From: CAZHJG01 sp964533425
GTDB taxonomy: Bacteria; Patescibacteriota; Saccharimonadia; Saccharimonadales; UBA4665
NCBI GenBank assembly: GCA_964533425.1
Contig: CAZHJG010000001.1
Location: 1-64,000, forward strand
Direction of reading: 5' to 3'
Length of the DNA stretch: 64,000 bases
Shown here in pieces: positions 34,683 through 42,272 of the stretch (positions are counted from its first letter, which is position 1; every line of letters begins with the position of its first letter). The notes beneath the pieces are model-generated. The model made no database searches. It worked only from the letters and a program-made list of their open reading frames with translations, and was not told the origin of the DNA. A program made the position numbers and the translations under genes.

Positions 34683-36188
34683 CTATTCTAACAGCTCCCC
34701 GCCGCCAAAAATATTGCTTATGGTTGCTATGGTTGAAAGTGTGGCATTGTCCGGTGGCGACGGCTGGGCCTCGATTTCTAGCTTAGCCGACGGCGTGCTG
34801 CTGACCGTCTTGTCGACGACGCACTCAATCCGCATGTTCTGGCCGCTCACCTGGGCAATGATATCCTTGAGCAGTTGCTGGTTTTTGGCGTCTTTGAGGC
34901 GTTTTTGGTGAAAATCGAAAGCAAAGGCCAGGGTCAGGGTTTCTCCATCAAAGGACGGTTCGGCCATGCGCACCACCCCGTACAGCGTGTTGTGGTGTTT
35001 TTTGAGTTCACTGAGTACCTTCGGCCAAATACTCGCGTCCACCTGACTATTCTTTTTGGCGGGTTGCTTAGCTGATGCTGCCTTAGGAATGGCTGGTTCA
35101 TCTGGCGCTACCTCAACTTCAGGCTGCTGTTCAGCAGATATTGCGGCAGCCTCTGGCGCCTCTTGAGTAGTCGGGCTCTCGGGCTCAGACGGCGGCGGTG
35201 CGATAGTCACCGATGCTTGTGGCAAGGCAGCTAGCAGGGTAATTTCCAAGAACCGCTCGGGATCATGAGACACCGGCACTTCCAGCAGATGAGCCAGCAG
35301 CGTGGTTGTGGCTTCCATAGATAACGCGGATGGCTGCGACGTACCATCAATCAGATGGAGGCGCAGGCGCTGGGCCAGTTGTTTGGCAATAGCCACCGCT
35401 TGATAGCCTTGATCATATAATTCATTCAAGGCTTTGGCTAGGGTCGCCAAATCTCCCCTTGCGTCAGTTAACAAGGCCAGCAGCTGTTCAATACTTTCGG
35501 TAGGAGGCACACCCAATAAATGACGCACTTCGTCTTCGGTGAGCGCTTGGTGGTGGCTGCCCGCTTGATCAAGCAGGCTGATGCTATCACGGAAGCTCCC
35601 TTCCCCGTGTTCGGCGAGCAACTGCAGCGCTGCGTCATCTATGGTAATTTTCTCTTCGGCCGCCATGCTGCGCAAGTGCTCAACCACTTTGGCTTTCTCT
35701 ACTGGCTTGAAGCTGAAGCGCTGCGTGCGGCTGACAATGGTCTCCGGCAGCTTGTGCGCATCAGTGGTGGCCAAAATAAAAACCACATGCTCGGGCGGCT
35801 CTTCCAACGTCTTCAAGAGGGCATTAAAGGCTTCACGGGTCAGCATGTGTACTTCATCGATGATGTACACCTTGTACTTTGCGCTAGTCGGCGCGATGTA
35901 CACCTTATCACGCAGATCACGGATTTCATCAATCCGCCGATTGCTGGCCGCATCAATTTCGATAATATCCAGGTGGGCCGCGTCGTCGGTGTACGGCAAG
36001 CCATTTATCTCATGCGCCAAGATGCGGGCAATCGAAGTCTTGCCCACGCCACGGGGGCCGGTAAACAGATAGGCGTGACTAATCCGCCCCTGTTTTAGGG
36101 CCTGCTGCAGCGTCTCTGTAATATGCTCTTGGCCGACGACTTCCGACAGCTTTTTAGGCCGGTGTTTCCGGTAGAGTGCTTGCCCCAT
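34683..36188 (-). CDS. dnaX: DNA polymerase III subunit gamma/tau, lacking the zinc module
   Basis: A 501-aa clamp-loader ATPase with Walker A LFTGPRGVGKTSIARILA, Walker B VYIIDEVHML, ALLKTLEEPPEHVVFILATT (SRC-like motif present as SRTQRF) and a Pro/Glu/Ala-rich linker (residues about 320-385) before a C-terminal tau-like domain (IWPKVLSELKKHHNTLYGVV). In most bacteria a four-cysteine zinc loop follows Walker A; here the segment is shortened to HEINGLPYTDDAAHLDIIEI with no cysteine. No obvious slippery AAAAAAG site for a short gamma form was noticed. Confidence 0.96.
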   Translation of the reverse strand: MGQALYRKHRPKKLSEVVGQEHITETLQQALKQGRISHAYLFTGPRGVGKTSIARILAHEINGLPYTDDAAHLDIIEIDAASNRRIDEIRDLRDKVYIAPTSAKYKVYIIDEVHMLTREAFNALLKTLEEPPEHVVFILATTDAHKLPETIVSRTQRFSFKPVEKAKVVEHLRSMAAEEKITIDDAALQLLAEHGEGSFRDSISLLDQAGSHHQALTEDEVRHLLGVPPTESIEQLLALLTDARGDLATLAKALNELYDQGYQAVAIAKQLAQRLRLHLIDGTSQPSALSMEATTTLLAHLLEVPVSHDPERFLEITLLAALPQASVTIAPPPSEPESPTTQEAPEAAAISAEQQPEVEVAPDEPAIPKAASAKQPAKKNSQVDASIWPKVLSELKKHHNTLYGVVRMAEPSFDGETLTLAFAFDFHQKRLKDAKNQQLLKDIIAQVSGQNMRIECVVDKTVSSTPSAKLEIEAQPSPPDNATLSTIATISNIFGGGELLE

Positions 36189-36252
36189 CGTTCCTATAAT
36201 TATAACGCTTTTGGTAGCTCTTGCGTGTTGTGATTTTGCAGGTTATAAGTGC

Positions 36253-36353
36253 TTACAGAGCGGCTTCAAGGGCCGCCCCTAAACAGTCCAGTGGACTGTT
36301 TTGTAGACACGGGCGAAGCGTCCCTTGTATTAAAGCGCCGCCTCTAAAGCCGC
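36253..36353. repeat. Palindromic element copy 1, flanked by a duplicated gene end
   Basis: The core (36277-36329, 53 bases) has a perfect 21-bp palindrome AAACAGTCCA-G-TGGACTGTTT (36281-36301) followed by TTGTAGACACG and GCGAAGCGTC. It lies at the end of the 36330-36839 gene. On the minus strand the last codons of that gene, read as AALEAAL and stop (36353-36330), occur again beyond the element (36276-36253) as AALEAAL and TAA. The two copies differ at seven or eight bases, all synonymous. The same core occurs at 59218-59272. Confidence 0.75.
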
Positions 36354-36839
36354 CCACTCAGCGGTGCTATCATCTTCGGGCAAGTTGACACTCACCTGAT
36401 CACCGGGCTTAGCCTTGAAGTAAGTGACGCTCGCCAGGAGCACGCGGTACTTCTTGGTATTAACGTCAACAAAGTAGTGGCCGTTTTCGAGCATCAGCGT
36501 ACCAACAACTTGCTTGCGGGGAATAGGGCCAATTTGCTTGTACAAGAAAGAGCCGTCCTCGGCGATGGTCAGCTTCAGGATATCACCTTGTACCAGTTTG
36601 GACTTGCTAGCGTAGTTTGCGGGAACGGGATAAGTTTTGCCATCGGAACCGACCATGTTCTGGCCATCAAACACGCCTTCAATCACCTTGCCCAGCGTCT
36701 CTTCGCGGGCCACCGGCGCTACCTTCTCATCGTCACCGACAAGGCTAATCAGCAATTCGTTAGCGGCAGCAAGATTGGTTTCTGCTTCCTGAATCAGGGT
36801 TCGCAGACGTTTAATCTGTTTGTCTGGCACATCTGGCAT
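36330..36839 (-). CDS. Unknown protein with N-terminal coiled coil and beta-rich C-terminus
   Basis: A 169-aa cytoplasmic protein: helical N-terminus (KQIKRLRTLIQEAETNLAAA), a linker, then beta-strand-rich sequence (KLVQGDILKLTIAEDGSFLY, ENGHYFVDVNTKKYRVLLAS) and an acidic tail ending EWAALEAAL. I do not recognise a named family; it is not a GreA by motif. The position between dnaX and rplL suggests a role linked to translation or transcription, but that is only context. The 3' end carries a palindromic element with duplicated last codons. Confidence 0.7.
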   Translation of the reverse strand: MPDVPDKQIKRLRTLIQEAETNLAAANELLISLVGDDEKVAPVAREETLGKVIEGVFDGQNMVGSDGKTYPVPANYASKSKLVQGDILKLTIAEDGSFLYKQIGPIPRKQVVGTLMLENGHYFVDVNTKKYRVLLASVTYFKAKPGDQVSVNLPEDDSTAEWAALEAAL

Positions 36840-37010
36840 GTCTGTCTCTCTATCAAGTGTTTATTGGTACACTTTCCCCCTAAAAATACCACGAAGCCCA
36901 GGCTAAGTCAAAGCATTCTAGCCACTTGTGGATAACCCACTCTTCGCTCTTCTCTACGCAAAAATAAAAGAGACTCTATTGGAGCCCCTTTTATTGCAAT
37001 TGAGAGCAGG

Positions 37011-37400
37011 CTAGGCCAGTTCGACGGTGGCGCCAGCTTCTTCCAAAGCTTTCTTGGCGCTCTCAGCGTCTTCCTTCTTAGCCTTCTCTAGGACAGGCTT
37101 CGGTGCGCCGTCGACGACAGCCTTGGCTTCACCCAGGCCGAGGCCGGTGATGTCCTTGACAGCCTTGATGACGGCCACTTTCTGCGCGCCGGCGTCCTTC
37201 AGGATCACGTCGTATTCAGACTTCTCCTCAGCGGCCGGAGCGGCTTCACCACCACCAGCGGCTGGGCCAGCAGCAACTGCTACAGCGGCAGCGGCTGGTT
37301 CAATGCCGTACTCTTCCTTTAAAATGTTACCAAGTTCGTTGACTTCCAAGACGGTTAGACCAACCAACTGTTCGGCGATTTTCTTCAAATCTGTTGCCAT
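37011..37400 (-). CDS. rplL: 50S ribosomal protein L7/L12
   Basis: A 129-aa acidic stalk protein: N-terminal dimerisation helix ([20 protein letters not shown]), Ala/Gly-rich hinge ([20 protein letters not shown]) and the conserved C-terminal factor-binding domain ([40 protein letters not shown]). It follows rplJ by about 70 bases. Confidence 0.98.
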   Translation of the reverse strand: MATDLKKIAEQLVGLTVLEVNELGNILKEEYGIEPAAAAVAVAAGPAAGGGEAAPAAEEKSEYDVILKDAGAQKVAVIKAVKDITGLGLGEAKAVVDGAPKPVLEKAKKEDAESAKKALEEAGATVELA

Positions 37401-37469
37401 ACAATTCCTTCCTTAGATTTAGTTATTCGTTACAAAAACGAGATCCTGAAACAAGTTCAGGATGACGGC

Positions 37470-37994
37470 TTAAGCCGCCACTTTGGCTTCCAGGCCTTGC
37501 AACAGGCCGGGCAGGTTGCCACCTAGGCTGCCAACCACACCACGAACTGGTGAATTCAGCAGGCTGATTAGACCAGCAATTAGCTGGTTCTTGCCAGGTA
37601 AGCCGGCCAGCTCTTTAACGCCACTAGCGTCAATAAACTCACCTTCAGCGCTAATAGCGCCGACAAACTCCAAAGTTGGATTTGCTTTAGCAAAGTTGTT
37701 GAGACTTTGCGCCGCGGCAACTTCGTCTTCACCGTTAAAGGCATACAGCAGCATGCCTTCTAGCGTGCTGGCATCAACAGCTTTTAGGCTATCCGTTTGC
37801 TTCAGCGCCTGCACCACTAAGCGGTTTTTGACCACCTTCACCTTGGTGCCATTGGCCTTAGCTTCCCGGCGCAGCGTCTGCAGCGCCTTCACCGGCGTAC
37901 CTTCGTATTTAGCCACGACGGTCATCTTGGAACTGCTAAGCAAGTCAGCAACTTCTTTGATGACGTCGTTCTTCTTATCTTTCGTTAGAGCCAT
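37470..37994 (-). CDS. rplJ: 50S ribosomal protein L10
   Basis: A 174-aa protein with an N-terminal rRNA-binding domain (MALTKDKKNDVIKEVADLLS, ALQTLRREAKANGTKVKVVK) and a C-terminal helix (LPGLLQGLEAKV) that carries L7/L12 dimers. AGGAA precedes the ATG. Expression is probably controlled by the L10 leader and a terminator hairpin upstream. It is not next to rplKA as in most bacteria: those lie about 8 kb away. Confidence 0.97.
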   Translation of the reverse strand: MALTKDKKNDVIKEVADLLSSSKMTVVAKYEGTPVKALQTLRREAKANGTKVKVVKNRLVVQALKQTDSLKAVDASTLEGMLLYAFNGEDEVAAAQSLNNFAKANPTLEFVGAISAEGEFIDASGVKELAGLPGKNQLIAGLISLLNSPVRGVVGSLGGNLPGLLQGLEAKVAA

Positions 37995-38051
37995 CTCATT
38001 CCTCCGAATTATTGATGGAAACCGGCATCGACCTTAAAACCGGTTGGTTGC

Positions 38052-38086
38052 CAAACAAAAACGCCTTTGTTGTATCCAAAGACGTT
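38052..38086 (-). terminator. Terminator/attenuator hairpin in the rplJ leader
   Basis: On the minus strand AACGTCTTTG (38086-38077) pairs with CAAAGGCGTT (38069-38060) with one wobble, followed by TTTTGTTTG. It lies between the L10 leader and the rplJ start, suggesting premature termination when L10 binds the leader. Confidence 0.65.
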
Positions 38087-38104
38087 CAAACACTCAAAAG
38101 AGAT

Positions 38105-38180
38105 CGTTTGTACCTCGGCGACATTATCAAGTCTCCTACGTTAAAGCTTCGAAGACCGTCGCTGTCTCTGGCAACTTACA
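38105..38180 (-). ncRNA. L10 leader of rplJL
   Basis: The 5' UTR of rplJ contains the segments CGTAGGAGAC and GTCGCCGAGGTAC on the minus strand (about 38140-38109), resembling the conserved kink-turn region of L10 leaders, where GTAGG-GAC and GCCGAGG-type sequences are characteristic. It lies just after the predicted transcription start and before the attenuator hairpin. Confidence 0.6.
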
Positions 38181-38184
38181 TGTC

Positions 38185-38213
38185 ATTTTACCACCGATGA
38201 TACTATCTCGCAA
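38185..38213 (-). promoter_or_regulatory. Promoter of rplJL
   Basis: On the minus strand TTGCGA (38213-38208), a 17-base spacer and TAAAAT (38190-38185). Start of transcription is expected near 38178, directly before the L10 leader. Confidence 0.6.
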
Positions 38214-38226
38214 GGGTCACCTGTAT

Positions 38227-38631
38227 TCACGCAGCAGAAGGTTCAGCAAGACCGCCTTCATGTTCGCTCACTAAATGTGCCATGCCAATGTGTTCCAAGT
38301 AGTGGCGCGTTTCATTCGGATGGGCTTCGGTATGTAAAATTTCCGTCGCAAGCGACTCCTTCTTGTACTCTACGAGATCTTGAGACTGAGTGTCAGGGAC
38401 TGCGGAGGTAGCGGCTAAACGATCAGCAGTGATAGTTCGTTGGACTGCAGTTTGTCCAACGGCGACCGGCCTGGGCTCCCGGCCTAATTTCTTATACGTT
38501 GACTCCAGAGCTGCCCGACGTTGAACTTCGTAGTCGCTGGCTATTTTAGCCTGTTCTGCCTCATATCTCGCCATATCAAATCCTCGTGATCTGCGACGTA
38601 TATCGTCTTTAGGGATTGGGTTTTCCAGCAT
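38227..38631 (-). CDS. Hypothetical protein (134 aa)
   Basis: Charged, helical protein (DDIRRRSRGFDMARYEAEQA, AALESTYKKLGREPRP) with a His-rich stretch NETRHYLEHIGMAHLVSEHE near the C-terminus. No family recognised. The ATG at 38631 is chosen because AGGAG lies 8 bases upstream; that site overlaps the stop of the 52-aa gene before it, indicating an operon. The rplJ promoter starts within a few bases of its stop. Confidence 0.7.
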   Translation of the reverse strand: MLENPIPKDDIRRRSRGFDMARYEAEQAKIASDYEVQRRAALESTYKKLGREPRPVAVGQTAVQRTITADRLAATSAVPDTQSQDLVEYKKESLATEILHTEAHPNETRHYLEHIGMAHLVSEHEGGLAEPSAA

Positions 38632-38641
38632 ATGTTCGCTC

Positions 38642-38800
38642 CTATTCTTGACCCATCGGGTCGACTTCCGCCTGCACAACCGATACATTATTCGCTAAAA
38701 TCGTACGCACCATAGTTTCACCCGCGTACACTGCCGCCGCTTGATTAAAATCGCCGTCCTCAAAGTTCTCATATATCTCTTCATAGCCCGTTTCAACCAT
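38642..38800 (-). CDS. Small acidic protein (52 aa)
   Basis: Frame MVETGYEEIYENFEDGDFNQ through VQAEVDPMGQE before TAG. It has a good Shine-Dalgarno (GGGAGG about 9 bases before ATG), consistent codon use, and its end overlaps the ribosome site of the next gene, so it is probably real. It is highly acidic with a small hydrophobic centre (AAAVYAGETMVRTILA). Function unknown. Confidence 0.65.
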   Translation of the reverse strand: MVETGYEEIYENFEDGDFNQAAAVYAGETMVRTILANNVSVVQAEVDPMGQE

Positions 38801-38813
38801 TTTTTGGCCTCCC

Positions 38814-39023
38814 TTGGCATTAAAAAACTCCCGCTGTTGGCGGGAGTCGTTTGACTTTGTAAATGCAAACTTACCCGCGTGGCGGCGAGAGAATCACGAC
38901 CTTGAGGATGAATCGTTTGCACATGCTTTAAATATTTCATATGCAGCGGGTGACTGTCAAGTAGAAGCTTGGATGGAAAAAGGTTGTAAGCTTGACAAAG
39001 CTCTGGGCTCTGATTATGATTAA
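38814..39023 (+). CDS. Doubtful small frame (69 aa), possible gene remnant
   Basis: The C-terminal part (DESFAHALNISYAAGDCQVE, CKLDKALGSDYD) looks like natural protein, but the first 15 codons run through the terminator hairpin of the opposite strand and no Shine-Dalgarno is seen. A 33-codon frame starts directly at its stop (39024-39125). A plus-strand terminator follows at 39137, so some transcript probably ends there. Confidence 0.25.
   Translation: MALKNSRCWRESFDFVNANLPAWRRENHDLEDESFAHALNISYAAGDCQVEAWMEKGCKLDKALGSDYD
38822..38846 (-). terminator. Strong intrinsic terminator before the 52-aa gene
   Basis: On the minus strand CTCCCGC pairs with GCGGGAG around a 5-base loop, followed by TTTTTT. 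It lies 22 bases before the start of the small gene at 38800 and about 80 bases after a promoter-like sequence, so it may act as an attenuator. Confidence 0.75.
38932..38960 (-). promoter_or_regulatory. Candidate promoter upstream of the terminator
   Basis: On the minus strand a consensus TTGACA (38960-38955), a 17-base spacer and AAATAT (38937-38932). The transcript would run about 100 bases to the terminator at 38846-38822. The -10 is a weak match. Confidence 0.4.
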
Positions 39024-39136
39024 ATGCGTGAAAACATATTCCCAAACTATGCACACATGGATGCCAGCTTGCACAAAGCACGGCCTCTTTGTGATTACCG
39101 CCTAGTTTGGAGCTTCACGACCTAATCAGCAACCGG

Positions 39137-39171
39137 AAGGGCTCCAAGCGAAAAGCAAGGAGCCTTTCGTT
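39137..39171 (+). terminator. Intrinsic terminator (plus strand)
   Basis: AAGGGCTCC (39137-39145) pairs with GGAGCCTTT (39159-39167), one wobble pair, 13-base loop, followed by CGTT. It lies 15 bases before the 39186 gene and may also act in its leader. Confidence 0.5.
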
Positions 39172-39185
39172 ATGTAAGGAGTGGT

Positions 39186-39890
39186 ATGAGCCCTCATGAG
39201 ATCAGCGGACTAGACATGACTGAGGTGGAAGCCTTGAGCCAAGAGCGCCGCTTGCGCCTGCAAAACGAAGATATCGGCATGATCGTCGGTACGTTGATCG
39301 CCAGGCGTAGCTGTAAAGTGCGCTTGCCAGGCCATGAAGAGAGTCAGAGCCTGAAAGCGGACGTCATGGCAGTGGTCAGTCACATCGATACCGTTGCGCC
39401 GTATTACCTTAAGGCTAAAACAAACAATAATCCCAGCGCGGACGAAGCTGCCGTAGGCCTGCTCAAAAACTTCACACACACCGAGGGCGCCAACGGCTTA
39501 ATTATCATTGACGGGGTTGATTACAGTGGCCGGACTGGGCGTTCGCGGCCCGGGGTGGCCTCGTATCTCTCCAGCATTCTTGAGCAACCCGACACGCCGG
39601 CCATACTGGTGCTTGGCACGGGCTTACCCTCATCAAATTACGAAGAAATTATGCCGGAACGTTTACCTGCTAAGGAGTTCTTAGCGCAGATAGTACATGC
39701 CTACGTCTTGACGGAAATGGGCTTCGCGGTGGATGAAGTTAATCATGAGTCAGTGACTCCACGCCGCCAGGAACCTGACACTATTGCAGATAGTGAGTGG
39801 CCTTCATGCTTGGAGATGGCGCTCCCAGGCGATCAGCGCCTTGGTTTCTCTGAGGTCCAAGCTTTAGCTGAGCTGCCAATAGTGGCCTGA
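39186..39890 (+). CDS. Hypothetical protein (234 aa)
   Basis: No family recognised. AAGGAG lies 5 bases before the ATG. A central hydrophobic strand with following loop (GLIIIDGVDYSGRTGRSRPG) and a later strand (PAILVLGTGLPSSNYE) look like a Rossmann-like nucleotide or phosphate-binding arrangement, though no P-loop is present. The C-terminus is acidic. It is a single plus-strand gene, convergent with the Tmk-ThyX fusion (3 bases apart). Confidence 0.65.
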   Translation: MSPHEISGLDMTEVEALSQERRLRLQNEDIGMIVGTLIARRSCKVRLPGHEESQSLKADVMAVVSHIDTVAPYYLKAKTNNNPSADEAAVGLLKNFTHTEGANGLIIIDGVDYSGRTGRSRPGVASYLSSILEQPDTPAILVLGTGLPSSNYEEIMPERLPAKEFLAQIVHAYVLTEMGFAVDEVNHESVTPRRQEPDTIADSEWPSCLEMALPGDQRLGFSEVQALAELPIVA

Positions 39891-39893
39891 GTA

Positions 39894-42272
39894 CTACTTG
39901 CTATCCAGCTGCTGCAATTTGAACTGCGAATACCGCTCGGCGGCTAGCCTGGTCAGCTTTGGATCTTCATCGGAGTTCACAAACCGCATGGCATCGGCCA
40001 ACATGGGGTGAATTTCGGCAACCTTTTCGTGCATTTGCTGCACCAGTTTTCGATAGCCTGGGTGCCCCTGTGGGCTGGTACGGAGTTCATGTAAATGAAA
40101 CGCCTCGCGAGCGTTGTAAGTTACCTTCCAGCGCATGGTGTGGCCAAGCAGTGTGGCGTACTGTGCTTCTAGCTCATAGCCGGCTCGTTTTAGTGCACTA
40201 TGCAATTTAAAACTGATGTCAAAGCAGGCTTCAAATTGCTCGGTCAAGCCGGCTTCCTCGACTAGTTTAGGTATCTCAAAGCCATAGCGCGGCGTCAGCT
40301 GCTGCCAATTCATGTCGTCAACCATGCGATGGCGCTGTAGGTCGCGGAAAATGCCATAATCACACAGCAGATCAAAGCTATAGTGGGCCTTTTCGAGTGC
40401 GCGGCCAGGGCGGTGACGGCGGTTTAAGCGCTCACCAATATAGGCTTTGAAAACCTCGGCCTTTTTCTCATAGGGCCAGCTGTTGACTTCGGCCTGTAGC
40501 TCTTCCAGCGACAAATTACTGTGCTCGTAAAGCATATCTGCCACCAACAGCAGTTCGTTCTTGGGCCAAAAATCCACGAGCGTGACTGGAGCGCCTGGAG
40601 TGCTAGCGTGATTATCCGGTAAATAGTCCTTGGCTAGTTTCTTAACGGCCTTGACTGTGTTGGCGCGGTACGCCACCATGGCGCCACCCCGCTCGGGCTT
40701 ATCGGCTCGCTCCAGAAAAGTTGGCATAACTTTGCGAGCCTCGTTCAGGAGATCCTGGCCGGTTTGACGAGCTTCCGGCAGTTCCTCGCTCAGTAAATGC
40801 ATGATGAGGCTTTCCAGCGCTTGGCCGGAAGCAAAGATCCCCACCGTAGCCTTCGTGGCTACCGGCAACACTGACCTCACAGCATCGCAAGCCTGTGCCC
40901 GTGTGGCCCCCTTCCAAGCGCCATCACGTTCTTTCTCTGGCACCGTTGAATTGTTGCGTACATACTCGGTCAATTCGCGGACCATGGTAGAGTACAGCTC
41001 AAAAATCGCTACCAGCGACTTGTTATATTGGGATTTGATGTCGGCTTTGAGGTATGGCGGCGTGTAGAATTTGTAGCGCCCGTCGGCGTCTTTTTGGTCG
41101 AAGTAGATGTAGCGAGTTGATTGTTCCAGATAGGCGGCCAGCCGGCCCCATTCCAACTTCTTAGTCAGCAGGTTGGAGGCGTTTTCTACTACAAAGTGCA
41201 AGCCGGCCAGCTGCTGCACGGAATCGTCGCCGTAGGCCGTGATTACCCGGTGTAGCAGCTGCGCGTCCTGATCAACCTTACCGGCAAACTCGTCAAGTAT
41301 TGTCACTCGCATGTCGTCACCGCGGCGGCTCAGGCGAGCCATGGCGGCGGCGATGGTGACTGGACTCAACTTATCAGTAAACGCATAGGTGTTGCCGTCA
41401 ACATTGGTCACAGCCTCGGCTAAGTAGGCGTTGCCGGCGGCAGTGATCACCGGCGGCTTATGCTCCGGCTTGTCCAGCAACGGGCCTGGCGGCGTGGCTT
41501 CTTTAGGTGTTGACCGCCTGTTTTCCGCAGGCTCTTGAGTGACGTTTACTGGTGGCTCGTGTGGCGCTGGCCCAGTTACGTCTTTTTGAGCAATGACTTC
41601 TTTGACCGACGTCGGTGTCGAAACTGCGCTGGCCTTACTACGCTCGCGTACCGCCAGCTCCTTGGAAACCAGCTGCCAGACGCTGTTAGCCGTCTGCTCA
41701 GCGCCTTCGGTGGCAAAGACCACCGGGAAACCGCGCTGGTTGGCTTCCCAGAGGTAGCCGGCTCGGGCACGCTCCAAAAAGGCCTCGTCGAGGTTGTCAA
41801 AGCGCTCACCTTGATACCGGCCTTTTAGCCGTTCTCTCAACACAGTTGCCGGCGCATCGAGGACAATACACAGATCAGGTTCTACACCACCCACCGCAAA
41901 CTGAATGATATTGTTTATAATCTGGTAATCAGGCACGTCACCACGGCCGTAATATTGCACGGCCAGGGTCGTCAGATAGTTTCTGTCAACCAGGCAGATG
42001 ATGCCACTTTCCACGCTTTGCTTAATGATTTGTAGGCTCTGCGAACGGGCCGCGTTATAGAGTAGCACTTCAGTACGGGTGTTCATGGGATAGCGGGGAT
42101 CCTGGGTCAGCTGGCGTATAGCGCGAGCTGTTAAATCACTTTGACTGTCCGGCTCGCGCAAAGTACGCACCGGCAGTCCGGCGGCCCGCAAACGGCGTTC
42201 CAGCTCCAACAGTTGCGTGGTCTTGCCAACGCCTTCTGGGCCCTCCAGAACGATGTATTTACCCCTAGTCAT
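39894..42272 (-). CDS. Thymidylate kinase fused to a duplicated ThyX-like protein
   Basis: A 792-aa fusion. Residues 1-215 form a thymidylate kinase: P-loop EGPEGVGKTTQ (residues 10-20), LREPDSQSD, and DRNYLTTLAVQYYG as the DRY-type motif. After a 70-residue Pro/Glu-rich linker come two ThyX-like halves. The first carries DDSVQQLAGLHFVVENASN and EQSTRYIYF; the second carries DLQRHRMVDDMNWQQLTPRY, resembling the ThyX motif RHRxxSxNxxSxR but with three extra residues and Asp/Leu in place of the serines. It would combine dTMP formation and dTMP phosphorylation. The start overlaps the stop of dcd by 8 bases. Confidence 0.85.
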   Translation of the reverse strand: MTRGKYIVLEGPEGVGKTTQLLELERRLRAAGLPVRTLREPDSQSDLTARAIRQLTQDPRYPMNTRTEVLLYNAARSQSLQIIKQSVESGIICLVDRNYLTTLAVQYYGRGDVPDYQIINNIIQFAVGGVEPDLCIVLDAPATVLRERLKGRYQGERFDNLDEAFLERARAGYLWEANQRGFPVVFATEGAEQTANSVWQLVSKELAVRERSKASAVSTPTSVKEVIAQKDVTGPAPHEPPVNVTQEPAENRRSTPKEATPPGPLLDKPEHKPPVITAAGNAYLAEAVTNVDGNTYAFTDKLSPVTIAAAMARLSRRGDDMRVTILDEFAGKVDQDAQLLHRVITAYGDDSVQQLAGLHFVVENASNLLTKKLEWGRLAAYLEQSTRYIYFDQKDADGRYKFYTPPYLKADIKSQYNKSLVAIFELYSTMVRELTEYVRNNSTVPEKERDGAWKGATRAQACDAVRSVLPVATKATVGIFASGQALESLIMHLLSEELPEARQTGQDLLNEARKVMPTFLERADKPERGGAMVAYRANTVKAVKKLAKDYLPDNHASTPGAPVTLVDFWPKNELLLVADMLYEHSNLSLEELQAEVNSWPYEKKAEVFKAYIGERLNRRHRPGRALEKAHYSFDLLCDYGIFRDLQRHRMVDDMNWQQLTPRYGFEIPKLVEEAGLTEQFEACFDISFKLHSALKRAGYELEAQYATLLGHTMRWKVTYNAREAFHLHELRTSPQGHPGYRKLVQQMHEKVAEIHPMLADAMRFVNSDEDPKLTRLAAERYSQFKLQQLDSK

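Noticed and set aside
38695..39081. A 128-aa minus-strand frame.
   Set aside because: It overlaps the well supported 52-aa gene in another frame, runs through a terminator and has an unnatural composition.
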